Notes: generated by a model from the sequence alone, not told the origin. Counted from the stretch's first letter, positions 18,695 to 27,268 are shown. The stretch is DNA of 64,000 nucleotides from JASJAR01 sp038530285 (GCA_038530285.1 JBCBCY010000011.1:62001-126000), one strand, 5' to 3'. Program-made: numbers and translations.

Positions 18695-19978
18695 CTAGGT
18701 GCCGATTGTTCGGACGCGTGGCTCAATCCTGTCAGGCACATTGTATGCCTGCACAGTTATCGAGATTTCTCGATTAGCATCGTCCTTGTGCCCGAACAGA
18801 TACGTCCAACTGCTTTCGTTTCGTTTCTTGACCAGCTTTTTGCAGTTAGAGTGCTTGTGCGTGCTTTCCTCGATCTTTTCGATCACGCCAGTGAAATCCT
18901 TTTTTCGGCTGAAAATCAAAACAGCCGCTTTGGTATCGCGCCAGCTAAGGTATGCAAGCACCTGATCGAGCGTCTCGAGGTAACCCTTTTCGCCCGTCCA
19001 AAACTTGCACTCTCCAATGAAGATGTTTCGCCCGTCTACTTTTATGAGAATATCGGTCTTGCCTTCGTAGTTGAAGGTTTCTCCCGTCGCATCGCCAGAA
19101 AAGTGTCCGTTCAATTGCATCAGGAAGTGCGTCCGCAGGCTTTCCTCATCGATCTCGCGAAATGCTCCGGGGCTCTGCTCCATGACACCGACCATATTCG
19201 CCAAGACTGACAATATATGCTCGTAGTCATCGTCTGTAAGGATTGGTTCTGGTTTGTATGCATCTCTGGATGCGGTTGGCTTTGGTGTCAGTGGTCGTAT
19301 GTTTCTTCGGACCTTCGGTGCTGCAAAGGTTTCCTTAGCTCCTGGGCGTTTTTTCATTTTGAAGCCAAGCCCAGCAACTAGCGACTTGTCCTTTAGTAGT
19401 TTTTCCTTGCGCCGCTCGATTGTCTGTGTGGCAAGGTTCTCCAATCCGGCATTGTAGCCTTTGGCATCGTTGGCAAGCCAGCCGAGATGCTTATTGATGG
19501 AATCGAGTACTCGTTCGATTTCTTGTTTCACTTGTTCAGCCGACAGGTCGACCCCAGTAACCGAGAACTCGATGAGCCCGTCGTGAACCCTAGCCCTCGG
19601 ATTGTTGAAGTTTCGAGTGGAGGGCTGAATTTCAAAACCGACCTTGTTGCCAGAGAACGGCACTTCGACATCTATTGTTGTTCCGGTGATGTGGAACGGC
19701 CGTGAACGATCATGAATTATCCGGTCACGGTCTTGGCTTACGTCAATTTTGGTTTCTTTTTGATCCACGACTAATTCATTGGCGTGAATGACTGGTACCT
19801 CGAATGTGTACTCGTCAACATAGTAACGCGCCAAATCCGTTGTCGAGATATTCAGTAGCTCATCGCCATTCATCACCCCAATTTTGGCAACGAGTTCATT
19901 CTTCCAGCCTTCTTGCGTGGCGTGCCAGTCGCCTTTGTGAAATAGGTAGTCATCTGGCGTGGAACGATAGCCGCGCAT
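18695..19978 (-). CDS. PD-(D/E)XK nuclease family protein
   Basis: A 427-residue protein. The C-terminal third has a restriction-endonuclease-like core: D309 in GKTDIL and E323/K325 in IFIGECKFW, followed by a helix with LDQVLAYLSWRD, the usual PD-(D/E)XK layout. The N-terminal 200 residues are unfamiliar and may sense a ligand or bind DNA. Of two in-frame ATGs (19984 and 19978) the second has AAAGAG at a better distance. It could degrade foreign DNA; no methyltransferase is nearby, so a classical restriction-modification system is unlikely. About 270 bases separate it from the metallopeptidase gene upstream on the same strand. Confidence 0.75.
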   Translation of the reverse strand: MRGYRSTPDDYLFHKGDWHATQEGWKNELVAKIGVMNGDELLNISTTDLARYYVDEYTFEVPVIHANELVVDQKETKIDVSQDRDRIIHDRSRPFHITGTTIDVEVPFSGNKVGFEIQPSTRNFNNPRARVHDGLIEFSVTGVDLSAEQVKQEIERVLDSINKHLGWLANDAKGYNAGLENLATQTIERRKEKLLKDKSLVAGLGFKMKKRPGAKETFAAPKVRRNIRPLTPKPTASRDAYKPEPILTDDDYEHILSVLANMVGVMEQSPGAFREIDEESLRTHFLMQLNGHFSGDATGETFNYEGKTDILIKVDGRNIFIGECKFWTGEKGYLETLDQVLAYLSWRDTKAAVLIFSRKKDFTGVIEKIEESTHKHSNCKKLVKKRNESSWTYLFGHKDDANREISITVQAYNVPDRIEPRVRTIGT

Positions 19979-20248
19979 ACTCATCTCTTTTGTGCTTAGA
20001 TACTGTATGTGCACTATATATGGTAGAGCGCCGAAAGCCAACGTGGGTTGGAGTTTGAAACCACAAGCGCCACCAGTTCTTTTTTCTCCCCGATCACGCA
20101 CTCACCTGCGCGTCTGCTTACTCCAACGCCGCGTTTCATCTTCTGTTCGGCGTAGTTGTATCTTGCTAGAAACATCGACATTGAATGTCCGTTCTTCAAC
20201 CGATGCGGCGACCACTTCACGCGTGCCGCGAACGTCGGCTTCCCGCCC

Positions 20249-21220
20249 TTATTGCTTCAACTTGCCATTCACCTCCATCAACGTGACCCACTGTCCTGCG
20301 CCCCTGGTCGCCGCGACCCAAGATGGCTTGGGCAGCTCATGAAGGGTTGCTTCAACGTCCTTGAAGAAGCTTTCCTGGTCACCAAGGTCACTTGCTATGG
20401 TGGTGGCGTTGCCGGTGCGGGCGAGTGCGACAGCGTCGTAGAAACAGGGCACGAGAACCTCCGCAGTATAGGCCAAGACCTCTTCTTCAGACGGGATATG
20501 TGGCTCAATACCCAGCTCCGCATGTTGCCGCGCCACCATGAGTTGGATCGTCGGCATCTGTGTCAGATACCTCAAGAGTTGGAATATCCGCGTGGCGGCC
20601 TTGGGGTGGGATGAATGCTCTTGGTCGTGTTTGGCGTCTTCGCGTTCGATCAGCATCATCATGGCTGAGATCGCCGCCGCGCGGGCGCGGAGGGATGGCC
20701 ATTCGTCAGGGCTATAGGCGTCGATCACCATCTCGATGGCGTCATGGTCGGCCTGCATTTCAAGGCAGGGTTCGACCTTATGGCGGTCCTCGGGCGGGAT
20801 GTGTTTGAAGGCTGGGCTTTCCGTCACCTTCGCACGCTTTGCAATAGCGAACTGATGCGCGCCGAAGGTCTCGGTCAAATAGGCCCGATCCACGATCTGG
20901 AAATGCTCCATTTCATAGTGATGCATCTCATGCAGCATCAACCAGACGAGGCTCACATGGGTCAGCTCTTCGCCCGTTGCGTTGAGTGAAGCCATCACTT
21001 CGGTGGCCTTTGCGTCGCGCCAAAGCCGTTGGGTGGCCGCGAGCGTTCCCGTGCTGACGCGGATGGTGAAGACATCGCCGACCATCTCAGCAACTGCTCC
21101 AAACTCAGGATCATTGATATCGTCGAGTTCTGGTTTTGTGGGAAATGCTTCTCCCATGGTCTCTTGGTAATGGTTAAGGGCTGTTGAAAGAGCGTAAGTA
21201 ATTGTTTGGTAGGGCGTCAC
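20249..21220 (-). CDS. HExxH zinc metallopeptidase
   Basis: A 323-residue soluble protein. H97-E98-x-x-H101 in LMLHEMHHYEMEH is a zincin active site, and E154 in CLEMQADHDA is a plausible third zinc ligand. The protein lacks a signal peptide, so it acts in the cytoplasm. The spacing recalls phage-exclusion (Lit/U49-like) and other intracellular zincins, but the family is not certain. It follows three unknown genes on the same strand with a 27-base gap, so it is probably the last gene of their operon; the nuclease downstream may be expressed separately. It is visibly GC-richer than the three genes upstream. Confidence 0.75.
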   Translation of the reverse strand: MTPYQTITYALSTALNHYQETMGEAFPTKPELDDINDPEFGAVAEMVGDVFTIRVSTGTLAATQRLWRDAKATEVMASLNATGEELTHVSLVWLMLHEMHHYEMEHFQIVDRAYLTETFGAHQFAIAKRAKVTESPAFKHIPPEDRHKVEPCLEMQADHDAIEMVIDAYSPDEWPSLRARAAAISAMMMLIEREDAKHDQEHSSHPKAATRIFQLLRYLTQMPTIQLMVARQHAELGIEPHIPSEEEVLAYTAEVLVPCFYDAVALARTGNATTIASDLGDQESFFKDVEATLHELPKPSWVAATRGAGQWVTLMEVNGKLKQ

Positions 21221-21247
21221 TACTGTGTCTCACGTCACATTGGTGCT

Positions 21248-21667
21248 TCAGCTCAAGTAGGTCATTGTTATCCACTCTGCCAACTGATCGCCAAAGCCCC
21301 AGACTATCGTTGAAAATGCACTTGAAATTGACACAATAGTATTTTGCAAGTTCGCTCGTTTGCGGGCGCGTCTAAGATCCCGTTTGATTGCGTCAATACG
21401 CCTACTATTTTGTCGCGCGATATCAGAACTGGTAACTTCTCCTTTGAGAGTTTCCAGGTATTCTTCAGATATCGCGTCTACCTGATCTATGCTGTTGTAT
21501 TGACCGCGGATTCGCAGAAAGAACGTGAAAAAGGAAAGTGCAACACCTACAGCCCCGCCTTGGCTAGCTTGGATCGGGTAACTGGAAAAGAGTGCCACCA
21601 AAAACCAAGCAACTGGTACAACGATACAGAGGCACAGAAGCGCAACGTATGGCCAGTTTTTGGTCAA
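21248..21667 (-). CDS. Small membrane protein with coiled coil
   Basis: A 139-residue protein with two hydrophobic segments near the N-terminus (about residues 8-28 and 38-52), a basic, charged helical stretch (about 55-105) and a weaker hydrophobic end. No enzyme motif is seen. It is third in a tight minus-strand series (gap of 20 bases before it, 27 after), ahead of the metallopeptidase gene. It might anchor that peptidase or act as a pore-forming effector; both are guesses from context. Start chosen at the ATG at 21667. Confidence 0.6.
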   Translation of the reverse strand: MTKNWPYVALLCLCIVVPVAWFLVALFSSYPIQASQGGAVGVALSFFTFFLRIRGQYNSIDQVDAISEEYLETLKGEVTSSDIARQNSRRIDAIKRDLRRARKRANLQNTIVSISSAFSTIVWGFGDQLAEWITMTYLS

Positions 21668-21687
21668 CTAGTTCACCTCCTGGAGGT

Positions 21688-22026
21688 TCATAGTTCCCTA
21701 AAGTAAACAAAGTCATGCCACTCTGATTGTGGCGACGGCTTCGCGAAAAAGAACCGGTAGTATCTGGCTCTCACGCTTATCGTATTCTCTTCACCATCAG
21801 CCACCGGTCTTATCACCAGACCGGCATTGAGATCGCCTTTGGAAAGGGCAACAATCTTCTTTACATCGTTCATGAGGTAGGAGCACCGTTCGTTAAAGCG
21901 CTCGACATCCTCGCCATCAAACAGCTGGTCGAGCCTATCGACTTCCTCACCTACAGCGTCGTACAGTCTCTCCAAGCGAAAAATTGTACCACTTTTGCTA
22001 CCGTTTCCCCCGGCACCATCATTCAT
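21688..22026 (-). CDS. Hypothetical protein, middle gene of an unknown operon
   Basis: A 112-residue soluble protein, acidic in the N-terminal helical half (LERLYDAVGEEVDRLDQLFDG) and beta-like in the C-terminal half (GLVIRPVADG to FVYFREL). No known domain is apparent. It sits between the 257-residue gene and the small membrane protein, 42 and 20 bases away, so it is almost certainly co-transcribed with them. AT-richer than the chromosomal genes, as its neighbours are. Confidence 0.55.
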   Translation of the reverse strand: MNDGAGGNGSKSGTIFRLERLYDAVGEEVDRLDQLFDGEDVERFNERCSYLMNDVKKIVALSKGDLNAGLVIRPVADGEENTISVRARYYRFFFAKPSPQSEWHDFVYFREL

Positions 22027-22068
22027 GTCGTCCGCTCGACTGTCGAGTGTTGGCAGGCCGCCTTATGC

Positions 22069-22842
22069 TCAGATCTTGGGTGAGCTGGATGCCTTGATTG
22101 TTCGCTCTATCAACTTGATTGCCTCAGCGGGCGACTTTTCGAAGCGATCGCGACGCAAAATACTCGCGCGATATTGTGCAAGTATCTCGCGATGAGATTT
22201 CAATTCAGCGTCGCTCATTTCTAGTTCGCCTGCCACCTCAAATTCTACTCGTGCGCCCTTATTCGCGCTAACCATGGTTTTGCCCGTTTCTTTTGCTGCC
22301 TCGTTTGCATCTTGCCGCCAACCTTTTAAGCGATTGATCTGGTACTCGGATGCAATAGTTAAGATATCACTGCAAGCTGCTTTAGACAACGAACCTTTCC
22401 TCAAGTATTTGACAATGTTTGTGTTTGTGTGGCGATTTAGCCAGTATGCGAGGCACGCCACGCTTCCGTAACCACTTGCTTTCAGCCGAGTTTTGACTTC
22501 AAGGTGTCTTAACAGTCGTTTGTATGCTGTTAGCTCGCGGTACCCGCCTTTCAGACGCACGTCCAGGTATATACGCTGCGAACGCGGAACGCTGGTCACT
22601 CTTGCTCTCGGGCGTCTTACCTGATCTCGAACAAGCTGTGCGACCTCTTCAACCCGGATTTCATCGCGATGCAGCGCGACATCAAGCAATGCACTTGAAA
22701 TTAGTCTGGTCGACGTCGACCGCCTAAGTGCAAGAATGTCTTCTTCACCAACCTCTGCAAACGGAAGAGAAACGCTAAATTCCTGTGGATAAGTCCTTGT
22801 AGATACCAATTTTTCGTTCTTCCACAGTAGTTTCCGCATCAC
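22069..22842 (-). CDS. Hypothetical protein, first gene of an unknown operon
   Basis: A 257-residue, basic, helix-rich protein. No catalytic motif is evident. The central part (about residues 100-160) with AYKRLLRHLEVKTRLKASGYG is strongly positive and could bind nucleic acid, but this is only suggested by charge. It leads a co-oriented series with the 112-residue gene, the membrane protein and the HExxH peptidase. No homologue is recognised. Confidence 0.55.
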   Translation of the reverse strand: MMRKLLWKNEKLVSTRTYPQEFSVSLPFAEVGEEDILALRRSTSTRLISSALLDVALHRDEIRVEEVAQLVRDQVRRPRARVTSVPRSQRIYLDVRLKGGYRELTAYKRLLRHLEVKTRLKASGYGSVACLAYWLNRHTNTNIVKYLRKGSLSKAACSDILTIASEYQINRLKGWRQDANEAAKETGKTMVSANKGARVEFEVAGELEMSDAELKSHREILAQYRASILRRDRFEKSPAEAIKLIERTIKASSSPKI

Positions 22843-23468
22843 GACAGGGCTACTAAGTTACGATTTCGGCCTTCCCAACGCAACACCCGAGGGTCGTTCT
22901 AAAGGCCTAAATAGTTTCAGCATTTGCAATGGGTTAGTGAGGAGTGCATGATTTATAGATCATTGCACAGCGCTCGCTTGCTTCTCGATCCATCTAGCTG
23001 ACCGGAATTCTCTATCGATTGGTGAAATTCAGTTTCAAGCAGCCGCCTTTTCTCGAAACCTTGATAACCATGTTGATAACTTGTCAATAACTTGTGCCGC
23101 CTGGATGCCGAGTTCTAACTTCGACACACTCAGGGCTCATCAACTCTTGGTACTGGGCGAGAGCCGTAGCCAAGGCATGGCGTGGTTTTGCCTTGGCGAT
23201 CTTCTGATCTTTGCTACGCTTTGCGTTGGATGGTGTTTGAAGATTGGTCTCGCTTCTCAGCCCGTCCATCTGTTCAGCTCTCCGCCACCCATATGCCGGT
23301 TTGCTCATGGGAAGCAGAACATCCCTTTCCCCACAATGCGCGGCCCGCACCACTTCCTCTGCGCTTTGCTCCGAGGAACCGTGTGGCGCATGCGGCGGGA
23401 GGGCTCCCCCGCTTTTTCCCGAGACATCGGCCAAATGGCTGGCCGAGATCAACAGAAAGGACATCGCC
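22843..23468 (+). other. 626-bp intergenic region with repeats and hairpins
   Basis: No gene is convincing here; the open frames on both strands lack good starts and are compositionally odd. It must hold the promoters of the diverging genes at 22842 and 23469. Visible signals: direct repeats of TTGATAAC at 23061 and 23073 followed by overlapping ATAACTTGT repeats (23076-23094), a GC-rich hairpin GCGGGAG/CTCCCCCGC near 23395-23412, and TCGGCCA/TGGCCGA near 23425-23446 just before the next gene. Confidence 0.5.
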
Positions 23469-23705
23469 ATGACGAACGAAACACAATCACAAACCCCACA
23501 AACCGAAGCATCAAACGCGCCAGATTGGGTGGTCAAGACGCCCAAAGGCTATGATCGCAAAGCCAAGCTGGAACGGATCGGGGTCGCCTGGAACCGCGAC
23601 AAGGATGGCGGGATTTGTATTCGCACCTACGGCACTCAGATCATTGCGGAAGACATCTATCTCTTTCCCATCGATCCCGAAGGGCAAGTGGGCAGCGATG
23701 AATAA
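23469..23705 (+). CDS. Small conserved-type hypothetical protein
   Basis: A 78-residue protein starting at ATG 23469 with AGAAAGGA upstream; the open frame extends further back, but only this start has a ribosome-binding site. It contains a compact domain with WVVKTPKGYDRKAKLERIG and a GVAWNRDKDGGICIR turn, probably a small beta-rich fold. Function unknown. Its codon use matches the GC-rich mobilisation genes rather than the AT-richer cargo on either side, which suggests it belongs to the element's backbone. Confidence 0.6.
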   Translation: MTNETQSQTPQTEASNAPDWVVKTPKGYDRKAKLERIGVAWNRDKDGGICIRTYGTQIIAEDIYLFPIDPEGQVGSDE

Positions 23706-23873
23706 TCCCCAGCATCGCAACATCACATGGGAAGGCCGGATCATCCGGCTTTCCTTATTATCCTGGCTAGTCGGGTACGAGCCTCGTATCTGAGAGTGTG
23801 AATTCTGTGCACAACTATATATTGAAAAGATGCGACCCATCACCACATGAAGTAGTATGAATGTGGAGTGTAA

Positions 23874-24869
23874 ATGGAGAAGATCCTTTCTATAGATGGC
23901 GGCGGTATCAAGGGCGTATTTCCAGCCGTATTCCTTGCTGAGCTGGAAGAGGACCTCGATGGCGACCTTTGGGAGTACTTCGATCTCATTACCGGCACAT
24001 CGACAGGGGGAATTATCGCACTTGGCCTCAGTTTAGGGCTTAAAGCCAGAGATATTGCCAACCTTTATGAAAAACATGGCCCAACCATTTTTGGGCAAGG
24101 CCCATCGTGCCTTCCTCCAGCCATAAAGCGACTGACAAAGGGTGCGAGGTGGCTGGCTTGGGGCCCTAAACACCCCTCCGATCCACTTAAGGCGGTCCTT
24201 GAGAACTTATTGCAGGATCGGCGGCTCGGACATGCGCGGACCAGAGTTATGATTCCGGCATTTCATGGGAAAACTCAACGAGTTTACATTTTCAAGACTG
24301 CCCATGCAGATCGGTTGACAACCGACTTTAAGGAGCTCGCAGTCGATGTTGCCATGTCCACTGCGGCTGCACCCACTTACTTTGAAGAGTACCATACGGA
24401 ACGTGATCTCGGTTTAGTTGACGGCGGCCTATGGGCTAACAACCCCAGCGGCATTGCCGTTGTAGAGGGTATAGGGACACTTGGATCGAAACCATCTAAA
24501 GTCCGAGTGCTGAGCGTTAGTTGCCTGGAAGATGTTGACGAAATCCGCTCTCGGACTGGGGCCATTAGGTTTGCGCCTCAGATGGCTGGCTTTTTCATGG
24601 CTGGGCAGTCACACGGCTCCTTGGGAATAGCACATGTTCTGACTGGACACGTTGGCGGTTCCGATCATCGCGCGATATACCGTGTCACCCAATCGGTGGG
24701 ACCCAATGTTTATAAGCTCGATGACACTCGAACGATCCGCGACTTAAAGAGCCGTGCTCTCGCAGAGGCGCGGGAGCAAAAACCAAATTTGGCTGAAATA
24801 TTTTTTGGGGAAAAGGCAGAGCGTTTTGAGCCTGTCCACAAGTTATCTGAGGAGTTGACCTATGAATAA
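23874..24869 (+). CDS. capV: CBASS effector: patatin-like phospholipase
   Basis: A 331-residue patatin-like phospholipase. The oxyanion loop DGGGIKG lies at residues 8-14, the GTSTG nucleophile elbow at 41-45 (Ser43) and the dyad Asp at 183 in VDGGLWANN. In CBASS this effector (CapV) is switched on by a cyclic nucleotide and hydrolyses membrane phospholipids, killing the infected cell. It is the first gene of a three-gene operon and overlaps the CD-NTase start by 8 bases. All catalytic residues are present, so it should be active. The family call is firm; the activating nucleotide cannot be read from the sequence. Confidence 0.92.
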   Translation: MEKILSIDGGGIKGVFPAVFLAELEEDLDGDLWEYFDLITGTSTGGIIALGLSLGLKARDIANLYEKHGPTIFGQGPSCLPPAIKRLTKGARWLAWGPKHPSDPLKAVLENLLQDRRLGHARTRVMIPAFHGKTQRVYIFKTAHADRLTTDFKELAVDVAMSTAAAPTYFEEYHTERDLGLVDGGLWANNPSGIAVVEGIGTLGSKPSKVRVLSVSCLEDVDEIRSRTGAIRFAPQMAGFFMAGQSHGSLGIAHVLTGHVGGSDHRAIYRVTQSVGPNVYKLDDTRTIRDLKSRALAEAREQKPNLAEIFFGEKAERFEPVHKLSEELTYE

Positions 24870-26061
24870 GAAATTGGATTCGCATGATAGTGTTCTGGAA
24901 GCCATGGCTGATGAGATCGATATTTCGGTATCGCTTAAGGAGAAAGCCATAGAGCGTTTTGAGAGTATCGATGGCCATCTGAGAAGATCAGGATCGATCT
25001 TGTCTGGTCGCGACCCCGAGGTCTACATTCAAGGGTCATTTCTCTTGGGAACAGTTATCCGACCGATTGGTGATGCGGATGAGTTTGATCTTGATTTGGT
25101 ATGTCGCGTTGATGGAACCCAAGAAGATCACACACAAGAGGATGTAAAACTCGATGTTGGCGACGAAGTCAAAACGTACATCGTCGCAAACGGTATATCA
25201 AAGCCAGCAAAGAACGGACGCCGTTGCTGGACGATTGAATACGCCTCCGGCGAGAAGTTTCACATTGATATCCTACCTGCATTGCCCAATGCACGACGCT
25301 ATCAAGAATTTCTCGAATCTCGTGGCCATATTGAGCTTTCCCAGGATACAGACGCCGTATCAACAGCTTTAGCAATAACCGACAAAGAGCACCCAAGGTA
25401 CGCGCAAATCTCCGACGATTGGCTAATCAGCAATCCTCTTGGTTATGCTGCATGGTTTCGTTCTCGCCAGTCCGAAGAGTTTGAACGCCAAAAGATAAGT
25501 ATGGTTGAACAGCGGATCTTTGAAGCTGTGGAAGAGGTTCCAGACTTCCGGGTCAAAACCCCGCTTCAGCGGTCAATACAGCTTCTCAAGCGGCACAGAG
25601 ATTCTCTGTATGCAGATGACGACGACAAACCAATCTCGGTAATCATCTCGACGCTCGCAGCCAAGGCATATCAGGGTGAACAAAGCCTAACAGATGCCCT
25701 GCGGACCCTTCTCAAAGGCATGAAGGGACAAATCGATGATCGTGGAGATGAGCGATGGGTGCCCAACCCTGTGAACCCCGAAGAGAACTTCGCTGACAAA
25801 TGGGCCGAGCACCCTAGACGCGAGCAGGTTTTTTACGAGTGGCTGCAGGTGGCGCAGCGAGATTTTTCACACTACCTACGGGTGCCTTACAGCAGTGTGC
25901 CGGAGCAACTGGTGGAACGCATTGGTTCTTCTGCGATAGACAAGATTGCCCCTATGATAGCCCTTGCCGCAGCAACAGTTGCTTCTCCAAAAGACGTGGC
26001 TTCCCGCGAAGTTGAGCATGTCAAAGACTTCGGCGGGACCAGTAAGCCTTGGGTAAACTAA
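24862..26061 (+). CDS. CBASS CD-NTase (cyclic oligonucleotide synthase)
   Basis: A 399-residue nucleotidyltransferase of the cGAS/DncV-like class. G58-S59 in YIQGSFLLGT and D76-x-D78 in DEFDLDLVC form the metal-binding active site, and D136 in FHIDILPAL supplies the third carboxylate. Such enzymes sense phage infection and make a cyclic di- or trinucleotide that activates the effector, here the patatin encoded upstream. The gene overlaps its neighbours on both sides (8 and 13 bases), which indicates tight co-expression. The catalytic triad appears intact. The clade and the product need structure- or alignment-based assignment. Confidence 0.92.
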   Translation: MNKKLDSHDSVLEAMADEIDISVSLKEKAIERFESIDGHLRRSGSILSGRDPEVYIQGSFLLGTVIRPIGDADEFDLDLVCRVDGTQEDHTQEDVKLDVGDEVKTYIVANGISKPAKNGRRCWTIEYASGEKFHIDILPALPNARRYQEFLESRGHIELSQDTDAVSTALAITDKEHPRYAQISDDWLISNPLGYAAWFRSRQSEEFERQKISMVEQRIFEAVEEVPDFRVKTPLQRSIQLLKRHRDSLYADDDDKPISVIISTLAAKAYQGEQSLTDALRTLLKGMKGQIDDRGDERWVPNPVNPEENFADKWAEHPRREQVFYEWLQVAQRDFSHYLRVPYSSVPEQLVERIGSSAIDKIAPMIALAAATVASPKDVASREVEHVKDFGGTSKPWVN

Positions 26062-26726
26062 GAGGGCGTTCAACGGAAAGTCTTAAAGCGCAGCTTGAAG
26101 AGGCGATAATATTTGATCATCCGGACCTTACGGTTGATCCGGCAGAGAAAGACAAGGTCGTTGTTCGTGGAACCCTGCACCTCATGCCACTACACCCCAA
26201 CAACAAAGGGCAGGGCGCGGTCGCAAGCTTTGATGTGCAGATTCACTTCTACCGGCATTATCCGATGGTAGAGCCTAGATTGTATGAGACATCAAATCGA
26301 ATTGAACGGATCCAAGCCAATCACATAAACCCTAATGGTTCATGTTGCTTTGAAGTTTGGGAGGCGTGGTTGGCTCGCTCCAAGGACTGGTCCGCCTCGT
26401 CCGTCATTGACGGTCCGATCACTGATTTTTTCCGTTGGCAGTATGCACGTGAACATGGGCTCAACGATGAGATTGGTGAGTACGCGCATGGACGAGCGGG
26501 CGTACTACAGGCGTTATCAGAAACACTGGGCTGCAAAGCGGATGGCAAAACAGTCGAACGACATCTCGCGATCCTTCGTAAGCGGTGGCTTAGAAGGCGT
26601 TGGATTTGCCCATGTGGTAGCCAGGAGCGTGTTGGGAGTTGCTGCTACAAACGATTGTTCGAACTAAAGGCTCGCATCCCACCTGAGCTAGCAACCCTTA
26701 TGACAGATCGGCTGAGATCACAGTAG
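26049..26726 (+). CDS. CBASS E2-like conjugating protein with SEC-C-like tail
   Basis: A 225-residue protein translated from a TTG inside the end of the CD-NTase gene. Residues 60-110 resemble ubiquitin-conjugating E2 folds: YPMVEPRLYE, then HINPNGSCCFE, placing the catalytic Cys at 99 or 100. In short type II CBASS such an E2 works without an E1 and regulates the CD-NTase by conjugating its C-terminus. The last 40 residues hold CPCGS (187-191) and CC (198-199), a SEC-C-like zinc site. No E1 or JAB protease gene is present. A promoter for the operon must lie before 23874; nothing decisive was seen there. Confidence 0.85.
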   Translation: MGKLRGRSTESLKAQLEEAIIFDHPDLTVDPAEKDKVVVRGTLHLMPLHPNNKGQGAVASFDVQIHFYRHYPMVEPRLYETSNRIERIQANHINPNGSCCFEVWEAWLARSKDWSASSVIDGPITDFFRWQYAREHGLNDEIGEYAHGRAGVLQALSETLGCKADGKTVERHLAILRKRWLRRRWICPCGSQERVGSCCYKRLFELKARIPPELATLMTDRLRSQ

Positions 26727-26804
26727 ATTTTTTGACCCGTTTCTGACCATGGCGTGAAGGTTCAATTTCAGTTCATTTGTAGGCTTAAGTGCTATCGCAA
26801 GATG

Positions 26805-26823
26805 GGGGTGGTAGTACCACCCC
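26805..26823. repeat. Perfect 19-bp palindrome downstream of CBASS
   Basis: GGGGTGGTA, one central base, then TACCACCCC: nine-base arms that pair perfectly. No T-run follows on the plus strand, so it is not a standard terminator. A second, GC-rich inverted repeat (GGGAGC/GCTCCC) lies at 26833-26853. Confidence 0.6.
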
Positions 26824-26983
26824 ACTTGACAAGGGAGCCCGCTGCGCGCTCCCGTTGTATCCCTCCGGCCTTGGGCTGAGATCAAACATTGAGTTTGTTT
26901 CAGCCCATCAGATCGTATCGCCGATCAATCACTCGCTTGCGGTTGCGCTATGCGCAGAACCACAAGGCAGGGGAACACTTCGA

Positions 26984-27240
26984 CCCCCTGCACCCCCAAC
27001 CATGTCATGGAGATCAAAGGGCTATCGCGCCCCTTGAAACCCTCTCGCAACCTTTGGCCGTTGCGCCCCCAATCAGGGGAGCGTTCCTGCTGCCCCCGAT
27101 ACCCCCATGACCACATCGTGGAGACCAAAGACGGGAGCATGCCATTGCTGCCCTTCCTTGGAACCTTCCCATCGGCTCGGGGCGTTCCTGCCGCCAAGAC
27201 CCCAGACAATGCCAATGAGGCCATAGTCATGGAGACCAAC
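26984..27240. repeat. Degenerate 111-bp direct repeat, three copies
   Basis: The segment TGGAGAYCAA, preceded by a C-rich run and a CATG, recurs at 27008, 27119 and 27230, exactly 111 bases apart each time. A second shared piece, GCGTTCCTGC(T/C)GCC, lies between copies at the same relative place. The rest of the unit has diverged. The region between the convergent CBASS and EEP genes (26727-27268) holds no convincing gene. Confidence 0.65.
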
Positions 27241-27268
27241 CTTTCGCGGTTTGGATGCGCGTCAGGTC

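Noticed and set aside
20014..20220. 68-codon frame in the gap before the PD-(D/E)XK gene
   Set aside because: Weak start, no recognisable features; probably part of the leader region.
23084..23545. 153-codon minus-strand frame
   Set aside because: Overlaps the supported 78-residue gene antisense, lacks a start signal and resembles no protein.
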